Origin: Candidatus Protochlamydia phocaeensis
GTDB taxonomy: Bacteria; Chlamydiota; Chlamydiia; Chlamydiales; Parachlamydiaceae
Direction of reading: 5' to 3'
Assembly (NCBI RefSeq): GCF_001545115.1
Contig: NZ_FCNU01000023.1
Location: forward strand, 109,271-173,270
DNA length: 64,000 nucleotides
The position numbers and the translations under genes are program-made. Shown piece by piece: positions 17,961-27,014 of this stretch. Positions within the stretch are counted from its first letter, which is position 1. Every line of letters starts with the position of its first letter. The notes under the pieces were generated by a model that had not been told where the DNA came from, searched no databases, and saw only the letters and a program-made list of their open reading frames with translations.

Positions 17961-18467
17961 TTAATGCGAATTGACTTGGATTTCAAAGAGGAACCAGGTG
18001 CGGCGCTCTGTCTCATCGATAAAGACTTCTAAAAAGCTGGCTGTCGCCACGTCTTCATTTTCTTCGCAAACATGATGGGCCTCGCGCATGCGGGCAGCCA
18101 AGTTTTTATTATCTTCCATCAACCGTTTTACCATTTCCAAAGGAGGAACAAATTCATCGTTGTCGTCTTGAACATTTTGCAGCTGGCTAATATGGCCAAT
18201 CGAACGGATCGTCGTCCCGCCCAATTTGCGCACACGCTCAGCCAACACATCGATCATAGCAAAGATTTGATCGGCCTGCTCATCAAAAAGGAGGTGATAG
18301 TCCCGGAAGTGATGCCCCGAGAGATGCCAATGAAAATTTTTTGTTTTAACGTAAAGAGCAAAGGCATCAGCCACTAAAGGATTAAGCGCTTCCGCCACGG
18401 CTTTGCCGGCTTGTTCCCCTAACGTATTAGGTGTACTAAGTTGAGAAGAATTAGCAATGGCTTTCAT
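17961..18467 (-). CDS. dps: Dps-family ferritin-like DNA-protection protein
   Basis: It has 168 residues. KNFHWHLSGHHFRDYHLLFDEQADQIF contains the ferroxidase His and Asp/Glu ligands conserved at the Dps dimer interface. Dps dodecamers oxidise and store iron with peroxide and shield DNA. A perfect AGGAGG precedes ATG 18467. A divergent bicupin gene starts 150 bases away, so the two may share a promoter region. Some members bind DNA through the N-terminal tail. The tail here is short and weakly charged, so DNA binding is uncertain. Confidence 0.93.
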   Translation of the reverse strand: MKAIANSSQLSTPNTLGEQAGKAVAEALNPLVADAFALYVKTKNFHWHLSGHHFRDYHLLFDEQADQIFAMIDVLAERVRKLGGTTIRSIGHISQLQNVQDDNDEFVPPLEMVKRLMEDNKNLAARMREAHHVCEENEDVATASFLEVFIDETERRTWFLFEIQVNSH

Positions 18468-18615
18468 TTTCGCCTCCTAATAATAATTTTTTGGAATTAT
18501 TTCATTCATAGCATAAAATAAATTTTAAAAGAATTTTTTCATTTCTTTGTCATCCCTCATTTCTTTTTTGTCCCCAAATGAGGATTTTGCCCGCTCTATT
18601 AAAAAAGGAAAAACT

Positions 18616-19812
18616 ATGAAAAAGTCCACTGAGCCCTTACCAACCGGAAATCCGGATAATGAGAGAAGAGGATTCGATCTTGCGGAAATCAACCCGGAAA
18701 GCGCAACGGACCCCGGTCCAAAAAATCCTTTAGAGAGGGATTTAGCTCCTTCTTCCGAGATGCCTCCTTCAACCGACCGGGGTGACGTTCCAAATTTTTG
18801 GTTTCCCTTTTCACGCTCCAACAAACGCCTGCAAGAGGGCGGATGGGCAAGGCAAGTGACTGTCAGCGATCTTCCCATTTCGACCACCATTGCAGGCGTC
18901 AATATGCGCCTTATCGCAGGCGCTATTCGAGAAATGCATTGGCATCAGGCATCCGAATGGGCGATCATGCTCTATGGCCATGCGCGCATTACCTGCATCG
19001 ATCCTCAGGGAAGGAGCTTTGTCAATGATGTAAAAGAGGGAGACTTATGGTATTTCCCTTCCGGTTATCCTCATTCTATTCAAGGACTGGGACCCGACGG
19101 ATGCGAATTTCTGCTCATCTTCGACGATGGGCAATTTTCTGAAAATGAAACATTTTTGATCAGCGACTGGATGGCCCATACTCCCGTTGATATATTGGCA
19201 AAAAATTTCGGCTGGACTCCTTACGACCTTAATAATATCCCTCAAAGGGAATTGTATATTTTCCCGGGCACCGTGTCGAAGTCTTTAGAGGAAGATATCC
19301 AATTGGCAGCAGGCCCTGCCGGCAGCGTTCCACAATCGTTTTCTTATTCCTTATACGATCAAAAACCCAACGTATCTAATCAAGGAGGAGAGGCGCGGGT
19401 TGTCGATTCCAACAACTTTCCCATTTCCACACAAATCGCCGCCGCCTTAGTCACGCTGTGCCCAGGCGCCATGCGCGAGCTGCATTGGCACCCCAATGCG
19501 GATGAATGGCTTTATATTATTAGCGGCAAGGGGCGCATAACTGTCTTTTCTGCCGTCGGGCGTGCCCGCACCATGGATTTTGGAGCAGGCGATGTGGGCT
19601 ATATTCCCAAGTCAATGGGCCACTACATCGAAAATACAGGCGATACTGATATGCGGTTCTTGGAAACTTTCAAAAGCAGCTACTATGCAAGCATTTCTCT
19701 TGCCGAATGGATGGCCCTTACTCCACCAGAGCTCGTAGAAGCCCATACCAATATAAAAGCCGACTTGCTTTCAAAAATCCCCAAAAAGCAGGTTGTCATT
19801 GTACCGGAATAA
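18616..19812 (+). CDS. Bicupin, oxalate decarboxylase-like
   Basis: It has 398 residues from ATG 18616, which has AGGA upstream (a TTG at 18547 is less likely). It has two cupin domains. The first has EMHWHQASEW (HxH at 108-110) and YPHS. The second has ELHWHPNADEW (290-297) and GHYIEN. These are the Mn2+ ligands. The active-site lid reads FSENETF (174-180), close to the SENST lid of Bacillus OxdC, with the catalytic Glu kept. This favours decarboxylation of oxalate to formate and CO2 over oxidation. No signal peptide is seen. Its role in a chlamydia, perhaps acid stress, is inference. Confidence 0.85.
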   Translation: MKKSTEPLPTGNPDNERRGFDLAEINPESATDPGPKNPLERDLAPSSEMPPSTDRGDVPNFWFPFSRSNKRLQEGGWARQVTVSDLPISTTIAGVNMRLIAGAIREMHWHQASEWAIMLYGHARITCIDPQGRSFVNDVKEGDLWYFPSGYPHSIQGLGPDGCEFLLIFDDGQFSENETFLISDWMAHTPVDILAKNFGWTPYDLNNIPQRELYIFPGTVSKSLEEDIQLAAGPAGSVPQSFSYSLYDQKPNVSNQGGEARVVDSNNFPISTQIAAALVTLCPGAMRELHWHPNADEWLYIISGKGRITVFSAVGRARTMDFGAGDVGYIPKSMGHYIENTGDTDMRFLETFKSSYYASISLAEWMALTPPELVEAHTNIKADLLSKIPKKQVVIVPE

Positions 19813-20129
19813 AAGCTTTGCTTTTTTTAAAATAAATCGTTAAAGAAAAGGCATTCCAAGAAGGTTTCTTAAAACTCATAATGGCCTAGATTTGAGATTA
19901 TTTTCTCCTAGGAAAAAAGACTCGAGTCCATGCCAGGAGCAGTTTTAAGAAATCCTTTAAGAGATGATCATCGAATTCATAACGGCCTGGATAAAAATTC
20001 TTTCCTCACAGCTTGCTTCCTAGAACGGAAATAATCCTGACTATAGACAATTAACAATTCGATAGTAGTTTTAATAATTGATAAAACAGGTTATAATTTT
20101 CTCATCATTATTTTCTTTAAGGAGAAAAA
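19813..20129. other. Intergenic spacer with an imperfect direct repeat
   Basis: This 317-base AT-rich spacer has no convincing ORF. An AAAGC-TTT-GCTTT mini-hairpin with a T run directly follows the bicupin stop and could end that transcript. Two related segments, TCATAATGGCCTAGAT (near 19879) and TCATAACGGCCTGGAT (near 19978), form an imperfect direct repeat of unknown meaning. The end contains the next gene's ribosome site. Confidence 0.35.
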
Positions 20130-21143
20130 ATGACGCCATTTCTCAATGCTTATCTTAATCCCCAGACGACTTCGCTTACCATTGAGAATCCCCCTTCTTT
20201 TCGATCGTTTGCGTCCACTGCTGAAGCGATGGTCCAATTTACAGTCCAACAAGTGTGGCGCTCTTTGACCTCTCCCGAACCAAGACCGCTCAAAGCGATA
20301 AAGATCACATTGGGCATTCCCTTTTATTGTGCCTTAACGGCCATGTCAGTGATGATTGTGGCATCGACAGCGCTAGCCCATTTCCTCTTTTTGCCTGTCA
20401 TGCTGCGCAAAGCAAGCTTTGCCCTTTATCTGCAGTCATCGCTTTTAGAGTTATTAGCGCTCTTTCCCCTTATTTTAACGAATGCCATGCAAAGGCCTCA
20501 GCCATCCCCAAATAGTTTGTCCTCTTCATCCCCTCCTATTTTGTTCGTGCATGGCTATCTCCACAATGGGACTGGAGGACTTTTCCATGCTGCCCAGCTG
20601 GAAAGGAAAGCACGGGAAGAGGGGCTTCCTCTAGGAGCCTTCTATTCAATCGATCTGCCTACCCCCTTTCATAGCATAGAAACACATGCTCAGCAGGTAA
20701 AGGAAAAAGTTGAGGACATCATCCGCGCCACTGGGCAAGCGCCTATTTTAATTGGCCACTCTATGGGAGGGCTCGTCTGCCTCAAATGCGCTGAAAGCTG
20801 CGCTGATGAGCAAATCAAAGCCATTATTACTCTGGCCTCTCCTCTTAAAGGAACTCCGCTCGCTTCTGTTGGAATCGGAAAAGACGCGGAAGAGATGCGC
20901 CTGAACTCTTCCTTTGTTCATGCTTTGCAACAGAATGATTCGGATGCCATCAAGGCCCGTAGCTATCACATGGGAAGCCTAACGGATCTTATTGTTCCGG
21001 ATTTTTCGGCCCTTCCCGATTACTCGACGCATTTCCAATCGCTGTTTGCATATGGCCACACGACATTTTTGTATTCGCAGAAAGTCAATAGCCAAATTTG
21101 GAAGATCTATAAAAATTACCTTCCCTGCCATCCTTCTGCATAA
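20130..21143 (+). CDS. Membrane-anchored lipase-like alpha/beta hydrolase
   Basis: It has 337 residues, preceded by AAGGAG. One or two hydrophobic segments lie at about 55-115. A hydrolase domain follows: ILFVHGYLHN (oxyanion-type HG), then the nucleophile elbow GHSMGGL, then LASPLKGT. The Asp is probably in DLIVPD and the His in YGHTTFL. This order matches triacylglycerol-lipase/PGAP1-like esterases. The substrate is unknown. Membrane location suggests lipids. Confidence 0.8.
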   Translation: MTPFLNAYLNPQTTSLTIENPPSFRSFASTAEAMVQFTVQQVWRSLTSPEPRPLKAIKITLGIPFYCALTAMSVMIVASTALAHFLFLPVMLRKASFALYLQSSLLELLALFPLILTNAMQRPQPSPNSLSSSSPPILFVHGYLHNGTGGLFHAAQLERKAREEGLPLGAFYSIDLPTPFHSIETHAQQVKEKVEDIIRATGQAPILIGHSMGGLVCLKCAESCADEQIKAIITLASPLKGTPLASVGIGKDAEEMRLNSSFVHALQQNDSDAIKARSYHMGSLTDLIVPDFSALPDYSTHFQSLFAYGHTTFLYSQKVNSQIWKIYKNYLPCHPSA

Positions 21144-21152
21144 AAATCAATT

Positions 21153-21614
21153 TCATTTGGGGATAGCAAGGGAAAGAGCAGACTTGGACAGCTCATTCAA
21201 ATAATTCATTCCGACTTTTTCGATGAGGGATTCAATCGGCTTAAAAAGCGGCTGAGGCAAACAAGCCCATTCAAACCAGTCCCAATTTTCGCATTTATGC
21301 GGCTCTAAAACAACCGGATGCCCGGAAAACTCTGTCACAAACATAAAGAGCGTGACATAATGCTTGCACCCATCGATCATGTCATTTGTCCAAGGACCTG
21401 GAAGGATGGAAAGCGGCTTCAATCCCGTTTCTTCCTCTAATTCACGGACAACACAATTTTCCGGCGTTTCATTGAATTCTAAATGCCCGCCCGGAAAGGC
21501 CCATTGCCCCTCTCCATGGGAACCTTTTCGCTTGCCAAGCAGCACCCTTCCCTCTTTTAGAACAGCGACACCCACTCCAATTTTTGGACGTTCCGCAATC
21601 AAATTCGCCTGCAT
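21153..21614 (-). CDS. Nudix hydrolase
   Basis: It has 153 residues with AGGTGAG before ATG 21614. The full Nudix box is present as GGHLEFNETPENCVVRELEEETGL, with the G-x5-E-x7-REUxEExGU spacing. GKRKGSHGEGQWAFPGG just before it is typical of NUDT15/MutT-like enzymes that hydrolyse nucleoside triphosphates. The exact substrate cannot be told. It converges with the lipase-like gene, leaving only 9 bases between stops. Confidence 0.9.
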   Translation of the reverse strand: MQANLIAERPKIGVGVAVLKEGRVLLGKRKGSHGEGQWAFPGGHLEFNETPENCVVRELEEETGLKPLSILPGPWTNDMIDGCKHYVTLFMFVTEFSGHPVVLEPHKCENWDWFEWACLPQPLFKPIESLIEKVGMNYLNELSKSALSLAIPK

Positions 21615-21820
21615 GCCCGCTCACCTTAATAAGATTTAAATATCATTCCATCTAGCTTACCAAAACGCCTTGTTTCGGTATAAACTTAAATGAAAACGCG
21701 TTGCAAATGCAAAATTGAATTCTTTTAATAAAATTGTTATTAAAAAATAATTTAATGGACAATAATACAAAAAACATGTTAACCTTTAAGTCCAAAGGAC
21801 CCCAATAAGGAGTTTAAACT

Positions 21821-21931
21821 ATGTTTTACATGAGTTCTATGCAAATGTCTGCGCCGTCAACGCCCTCGTCTTGCCCTCATATGACTCTCTCCTTGTCTCT
21901 CCTTCGTCCCCTTCTCCTTCTTAGCCTATAA
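21821..21931 (+). CDS. Small ORF (36 aa) with a ribosome site, upstream of an MFS gene
   Basis: ATG 21821 follows AAGGAG and opens 37 codons including stop. The product is Met/Ser/Pro-rich, ends LSLLRPLLLLSL and could insert in a membrane. The 11-mer TTAACCTTTAA lies upstream, as it does before the small ORF at 14921, and both lie 220-250 bases before a transporter gene. Leader-peptide control is a guess. Confidence 0.3.
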   Translation: MFYMSSMQMSAPSTPSSCPHMTLSLSLLRPLLLLSL

Positions 21932-22151
21932 GGCTGGATTCTCCTTATTTGCCCATTTTCTTATCAATGACTTCTCAAAATTAGCTGCGATTGAATTCTG
22001 GATGTTTGATAACAGTAGGCCTTTCGATTGCTTTCATTGATGAAGACAATTGCGTTAATGCAAAATTTCCTTCCGCATTCCGACAAGCTGAGAAGCGGAA
22101 AGACAAATGAAAAATTAGTTTGAAATACACTTGAAAAGCGAGTTAATAAAT
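21932..22151 (+). other. Leader region before the MFS transporter
   Basis: This is 220 bases with no further convincing ORF. AT-rich blocks alternate with a G/A-rich segment near 22090. No known riboswitch structure is recognised. It probably carries the transporter promoter. Confidence 0.25.
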
Positions 22152-23387
22152 ATGTTTAATTCACGCATGATGGCATGGATGGTTTGGATTATTGCCTCTG
22201 TCTTTTATGCCTACCAATATATTTTAAGAGTCATGCCCAATATTATGATGGGCGATATCATGCAGCATTTTGATATTGGCGCTGCGACATTCGGCCAGTT
22301 TTCCGGCGTTTACTATATCGGCTATTCTTTGATGCACTTGCCTATCGGCATTATGCTTGATCGCTATGGCCCAAAGAGAGTCATGGCAGGCTGCATTGTG
22401 CTGACCGTGATAGGCCTGCTGCCGCTGTTGTTCTCCGACCACTGGATTTATCCCATTGTGGGAAGAGCTTTAATCGGCATAGGATCGTCTGCCGCAATCT
22501 TAGGCCTATTTAAAATCATCCGCATGGCCTTTAGCGAGAAGCGCTTCTCTCGGATGCTGAGCTTATCCGTAACCATCGGCTTAATCGGAGCGATCTATGG
22601 AGGCGCACCCGTTAGCTATATGCGCGACGTATTAGGCTACCAAGCTGTGATCCAATTCTTTGCTATTGCCGGAATTGCCTTAGCTGTTGCCACTTTTTGG
22701 ATTGTTCCGGACATCAAGAGTAGTGAGCAGACAGCAGTGATGGCAGATATCAAGGAAGTCTTGGGAAACAACCGCGTGATTTTTTCCTGCCTTTTTGCAG
22801 GTTTAATGGTCGGCCCCTTGGAGGGATTTGCAGATGTATGGGGAACAGCCTTCTTAAAGCAAGTCTATGGATTTGACGGAACATTGGCCAGCAGCTTGCC
22901 TTCCATGATTTTCATTGGCATGTGCTTTGGCGCTCCCTTGTTAAGTTTAGTCGCCGAGAAGACGGGCAACTATTTGGGAACCATTATCGGTGCCGGGATC
23001 ATCATGGCCGCAAGCTTTTTCGTCTTGCTGATCTGGCGTCCCTCGGCAAGCTCCATCAGCTTTAGCTTTGTCTTAGTGGGCATCTGCTCTGCTTATCAAA
23101 TCTTGGCAATCTATAAGGCTTCGACTTATGTACGCGAAAATGTAGCTGGTTTAACGACAGCTGTTGCGAATATGATCATTATGACGTTCGGCTATGCGTT
23201 CCATACAGCCATTGGCGGAATGGTCAATGCCATGGGAGGGCCTCAGTCTTCTCAAGCTTTGACTTATGGCATAGCTGTCATCCCCGTTGCTCTTTGCTTG
23301 GGAAGCGTGGGCTTCACTGCCTTATTCTTCAAAGATAAAGTGCAAAAGCCTGCCCAACCTATTGCAGCTCAAACTGCGCCTAATTGA
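22152..23387 (+). CDS. Major facilitator superfamily transporter
   Basis: It has 411 residues from ATG 22152. A TTG at 22131 would add seven residues. About 12 membrane helices are visible, with MFS motif A as MLDRYGPKRVMAG between helices 2 and 3 and a polar mid-loop near residue 200. Related carriers are common in Rickettsia, Legionella and amoebal chlamydiae, often for metabolites or amino acids. The substrate cannot be assigned. The C-terminal tail is Ala/Pro-rich. Confidence 0.85.
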   Translation: MFNSRMMAWMVWIIASVFYAYQYILRVMPNIMMGDIMQHFDIGAATFGQFSGVYYIGYSLMHLPIGIMLDRYGPKRVMAGCIVLTVIGLLPLLFSDHWIYPIVGRALIGIGSSAAILGLFKIIRMAFSEKRFSRMLSLSVTIGLIGAIYGGAPVSYMRDVLGYQAVIQFFAIAGIALAVATFWIVPDIKSSEQTAVMADIKEVLGNNRVIFSCLFAGLMVGPLEGFADVWGTAFLKQVYGFDGTLASSLPSMIFIGMCFGAPLLSLVAEKTGNYLGTIIGAGIIMAASFFVLLIWRPSASSISFSFVLVGICSAYQILAIYKASTYVRENVAGLTTAVANMIIMTFGYAFHTAIGGMVNAMGGPQSSQALTYGIAVIPVALCLGSVGFTALFFKDKVQKPAQPIAAQTAPN

Positions 23388-23391
23388 TCGC

Positions 23392-24822
23392 TTAGCGAAA
23401 GCATGTCTTCAAGGCCGATTGTGCGGCGTAATAGCCGCACATGCCATGTACCCCTCCGCCAGGGGGGGTAGAAGACGAGCAAATAAAAAGATTGGGGACA
23501 GGTGTGGCATAAGGATCAATCAGCGATACCGGCCGTGAGAAAAGTTGACCCAAGTCCTGTACCCCTCCATTGATATCCCCTCCAATGCAATTGGCATTAT
23601 ACGCTTCCATCTCAAGGGCGGAACGCGTGCTGCGCGCTAAGATGCAATCTCTAAAGCCGGGTGCGAACCGTTCAATTTGCGATTCTATCTGTTCTGCCAT
23701 GTCATCGCTTGAACCATGGGGAACATGGCAATAGCCCCAAGCCGTTTGCTTGCCTACCGGTGCACGGGAAGGGTCAAACAAACTTGGTTGGGCAATGAGA
23801 ACAAAAGGTTTTTCCGATCGCTTTCCCTCCCATGCATTTCGCTCCGATAGGCCAATTTCGTTAAATCCTCCTCCTACATGCACGGTTCCCGCACGCAAGC
23901 ATTCCTTTGCTTTCCAAGGAATAGGATCGCTAAGCGCCCAATCCATTTTAAATACGCCGGGACCATAGCGGTACTCTGCCAGCTTCTTTCTATATTTATC
24001 GGGAAAGCGGTGCTTGACAATCTTTGATAATTGCCTGGGAGTGACATCAAAAAGAATTGCGCGGGAAGCGGGCAAATCGTCCAAATCTTCAATTGTTGAA
24101 TCCGTTAAGATTTCTCCCCCAAGAGAAAAAAAATAAGAGGCCAGCGCATCGGCAAATTTTTGCGTGCCTCCACGAGGCAGCGGCCATCCGACAGCGTGTC
24201 CCAAAATGCCAAGAACCAACCCAAAGGCCGCTGTCAAAGAGCGTTCCAGCGGCAAAATGGAATGCGCCGCAAGCCCGGCAAAAAACGCGCGCGCCTGCTC
24301 GGCTTTAAACCATTTATTTATTAAATGATCGGCTGATCGAAGGCCTAACAGGCCGAAGCGGCCTAAGAGGAAGGGATGATGAGGAAAGTGCAAAGGGGCG
24401 AGAATATCGATCGTCAGATCATGCCAATGCGCGACAAGCGGCCCCAAGAGGCGCTTATAGGCTGCAGCATCTATCCCCAGGGTATGGGATGTCGTTTCAA
24501 TCGAACGCTCTAAAATAGCCGCCGGCCCTTCATCAAATGGATGAGCTAAAGGATAGACAGGATGAATCCATTTAAGCCCATGCTCAGCAAGAGGCAAAGG
24601 GTGAAAAAAAGGCGAGGCAAGGCCCAGAGGATGAATAGCCGAGCAAACATCATGAACGAATCCGGGAAGCGTCAACTCGGCTGAACGCATGCCCCCTCCA
24701 ATCGTTTTTTTCGACTCCAAAACGACTACCGACAGTCCGGCTTGGGCTAGTGTAATGGCAGCGGCGAGTCCATTAGGACCTGATCCAACAATAACCGCAT
24801 CGTAGGAAAGTCTCTTCAGCAT
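23392..24822 (-). CDS. FAD-dependent oxidoreductase, phytoene-desaturase-like
   Basis: It has 476 residues from ATG 24822, which has AAGGAG four bases upstream. Longer starts would overlap the thioesterase gene. The N-terminal Rossmann fold reads VIVGSGPNGLAAAITLAQAG, followed by VLESKKTIGGGMRSAELT, the classic FAD-binding pair. The C-terminus has PPGGGVHGMCGYYAAQSAL, the second FAD motif of the NAD(P)/FAD amino-oxidase group. Homologs include carotenoid desaturases and many uncharacterised relatives. No carotenoid gene is nearby, so the substrate stays open. Confidence 0.85.
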   Translation of the reverse strand: MLKRLSYDAVIVGSGPNGLAAAITLAQAGLSVVVLESKKTIGGGMRSAELTLPGFVHDVCSAIHPLGLASPFFHPLPLAEHGLKWIHPVYPLAHPFDEGPAAILERSIETTSHTLGIDAAAYKRLLGPLVAHWHDLTIDILAPLHFPHHPFLLGRFGLLGLRSADHLINKWFKAEQARAFFAGLAAHSILPLERSLTAAFGLVLGILGHAVGWPLPRGGTQKFADALASYFFSLGGEILTDSTIEDLDDLPASRAILFDVTPRQLSKIVKHRFPDKYRKKLAEYRYGPGVFKMDWALSDPIPWKAKECLRAGTVHVGGGFNEIGLSERNAWEGKRSEKPFVLIAQPSLFDPSRAPVGKQTAWGYCHVPHGSSDDMAEQIESQIERFAPGFRDCILARSTRSALEMEAYNANCIGGDINGGVQDLGQLFSRPVSLIDPYATPVPNLFICSSSTPPGGGVHGMCGYYAAQSALKTCFR

Positions 24823-24847
24823 GGCGCTCCTTAAACATGTGAGCTGT

Positions 24848-25303
24848 CTAAATGCCTGGCTTAGTTTTAATGGCAGCAAATACTCCGCGATAGTCGACAG
24901 CCAATCGATCGCGGTGATAAATGGACGCTGCTAAATGGATACGCGCTCTTCCTTTCACTTTCAGGACTTTGAGAAAATGTTGCCACTCCTCTTCTGCCGG
25001 CATCAGGCAAACGGCTTGAAAATCCGCCTCAACAGGACCCAGATAATCGATCTCGCTTTTGGTAATGACAATCTGACAAGGCTCCGGACAGGCTTTTTTT
25101 AAATTGATATGGACTAAGCACCAGCCGGCCAAAGTCGCCACAGCATGTAAACTGCCTCCAAAAGCGGTTTTCTTGTGATTGATATTATTGGCCAGAGGAG
25201 CAGACAAAACAATTTTATCTAAAGACGCCTGCACGACATGGACTCCCATGGCGTGGGAAAGAGGAATATTTTCATAAAGATACGTTTCTAGTTGTTTTTC
25301 CAT
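24848..25303 (-). CDS. Putative thioesterase, YiiD C-terminal-like hotdog fold
   Basis: It has 151 residues from ATG 25303. A GTG at 25330 would overlap the efflux gene. NHKKTAFGGSLHAVATLAGW is the hallmark segment of the YiiD_C/hotdog thioesterase group, and the length fits one hotdog domain. The acyl substrate is unknown. It lies between the efflux outer-membrane factor and the FAD oxidoreductase on one strand with short gaps, so co-transcription is likely. Confidence 0.75.
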   Translation of the reverse strand: MEKQLETYLYENIPLSHAMGVHVVQASLDKIVLSAPLANNINHKKTAFGGSLHAVATLAGWCLVHINLKKACPEPCQIVITKSEIDYLGPVEADFQAVCLMPAEEEWQHFLKVLKVKGRARIHLAASIYHRDRLAVDYRGVFAAIKTKPGI

Positions 25304-25323
25304 TTCATAGCCATTTGATAAGT

Positions 25324-26877
25324 TTACCACCCGCCGCCAAGCGCTCGGATCAATTGAATGGTCGCGACAAAGCGCAACCCTTGCAAGGCATTGAGATCGA
25401 TCTGAAAATTAAGCAAGTCCCTTTCCGTATTGGCAACATCAATATAATAGATGACTCCCAATGTATAGCGGTCTAAATAAAGCGCATGCGTTTTTTGCGC
25501 CCATTTAACAGTTTCCTGGGCGATTTCTTCTTGCTTGGCATAAGACTCCAGATCGCCCAATGCATTTTCGACATCTTGGAAAGCCGTCAGCACTTGCTGC
25601 TGATAATTCCCGCTTGCCTCTTGGAAGCGCGCAATCTGCAGCTTAAAATTATAATAAGTCATTCCCCCATCAAAAACAATTTGATCAATCTCCGTACTAT
25701 TCGACCAATAGCGGCTTATCCATTTTAAGAAATCTTTTAATACCGGACTTTCAAATCCCGTTGTGGCGGTCAACGTCAAAGAAGGGAAAAACAGAGAATA
25801 GGCAAGCTTGACCTGCTGATGCTCGGATAAGACATTATACTCGGCTTCGGCCACGTCGGGGCGCCGCAATAAGACCTCGGAGGGAATGCCGGCCGGAATG
25901 CAAGGAGGGCTTCCCTGAAGGGGCATGGATTCCAGGGAAAAGTCGGACGCAGGAACGCCAAGCAATATGGCGATTTCATTTTCCATTATCTTCCGCTGGC
26001 GGGCCGCCTCTTCATATTGGAGCCGCGCGGCATCCCATTCTTCTCCTGCTAAAGTGACATCCGCATAGGTCGTCATTTCTCCTTCATAGCGGTCTTTATT
26101 GATATTGAACGCCTTTTGACGGGTTTGAATGACTTTTGACAGCAGATCTAATTGCTTATCCAACGCCCGTATTTGATAATAGGCAATGGCAAGATTGGAA
26201 GTCAGGCTGAGCATGACGACTTCATAGTCTTTTTGCATCGCCCGCCAATCATAAACGGCCGAGCGATAGCGATCTCGGATTTTGCCCCATAAATCCACTT
26301 CATAGCGGAAATTAAACGGGAGTGAATAAAGCACTTCATGGATCCGGAAAAGATTGCTTCCCAAGGCTGTGCCAACTGTTCCAGCTGTTCCTGTGTTTGC
26401 CAGATTGGTAAGCGCAGGATTCCTAAATGTTTTATTCAGTTGAACTGTGTTTGTAAATAAGGGATTAACGGTAGCTTGAGGATAAAAGTCTGCCGCTGCA
26501 ATGCCGACCAAAGCGCGGGCCTCTTGAATTCTTTCAAAAGCGATAAATAAATCCCTATTGTTTTCAATGGCTAAAGCTTCTAAGCCATCCAGCTTTTCAT
26601 CATCGAAGACTTGCCACCAATAATCCAGATAAGCGAATTCTTGATTTTTTTGGGCTTCCTCCTCTTTGCACTGGCGATTTTGCTGGTTTTTCCACTCGCA
26701 GGGAATCTCGATGGAAGGAGGACGATAGGCTGGGCCGACCGAACAACTTGCCGTCAAGACGACACCGAATCCAAGTGCAAAATAGATTAAATAGGCGGCC
26801 ATTCTTTTTAAGGAATGAATGGATGCTTTTCCCACAAGATCTGTATTCAAACGGTTTTGCCGATTTTTTTCTTTCAT
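25324..26877 (-). CDS. TolC/NodT-type outer-membrane efflux lipoprotein
   Basis: It has 517 residues. A lipobox-like LTASC near residue 45 follows a hydrophobic stretch, then SVGPAYRPPSIEIP, the usual start of OprM/NodT-type factors. Two repeated coiled-coil halves follow, with conserved LEALAIENNRDL and LLRRPDVAEAEYNVL. It forms the outer-membrane channel of an RND pump, whose permease and adaptor lie divergently at 27015-31399. The start is uncertain because no strong ribosome site is visible at ATG 26877. An alternative lies at about 26802. Confidence 0.9.
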   Translation of the reverse strand: MKEKNRQNRLNTDLVGKASIHSLKRMAAYLIYFALGFGVVLTASCSVGPAYRPPSIEIPCEWKNQQNRQCKEEEAQKNQEFAYLDYWWQVFDDEKLDGLEALAIENNRDLFIAFERIQEARALVGIAAADFYPQATVNPLFTNTVQLNKTFRNPALTNLANTGTAGTVGTALGSNLFRIHEVLYSLPFNFRYEVDLWGKIRDRYRSAVYDWRAMQKDYEVVMLSLTSNLAIAYYQIRALDKQLDLLSKVIQTRQKAFNINKDRYEGEMTTYADVTLAGEEWDAARLQYEEAARQRKIMENEIAILLGVPASDFSLESMPLQGSPPCIPAGIPSEVLLRRPDVAEAEYNVLSEHQQVKLAYSLFFPSLTLTATTGFESPVLKDFLKWISRYWSNSTEIDQIVFDGGMTYYNFKLQIARFQEASGNYQQQVLTAFQDVENALGDLESYAKQEEIAQETVKWAQKTHALYLDRYTLGVIYYIDVANTERDLLNFQIDLNALQGLRFVATIQLIRALGGGW

Positions 26878-27014
26878 TCAATCCATCATCCCATAAGCAG
26901 GCAATTTTGCTTTTTCTTAGAACATATTTACAAATGATCAATCAATTAGATTCTATTTGCCAAATCCAATTTTAAAAAGTATATTGTGATTTTAAAATAA
27001 AATTTTTATTTGCC

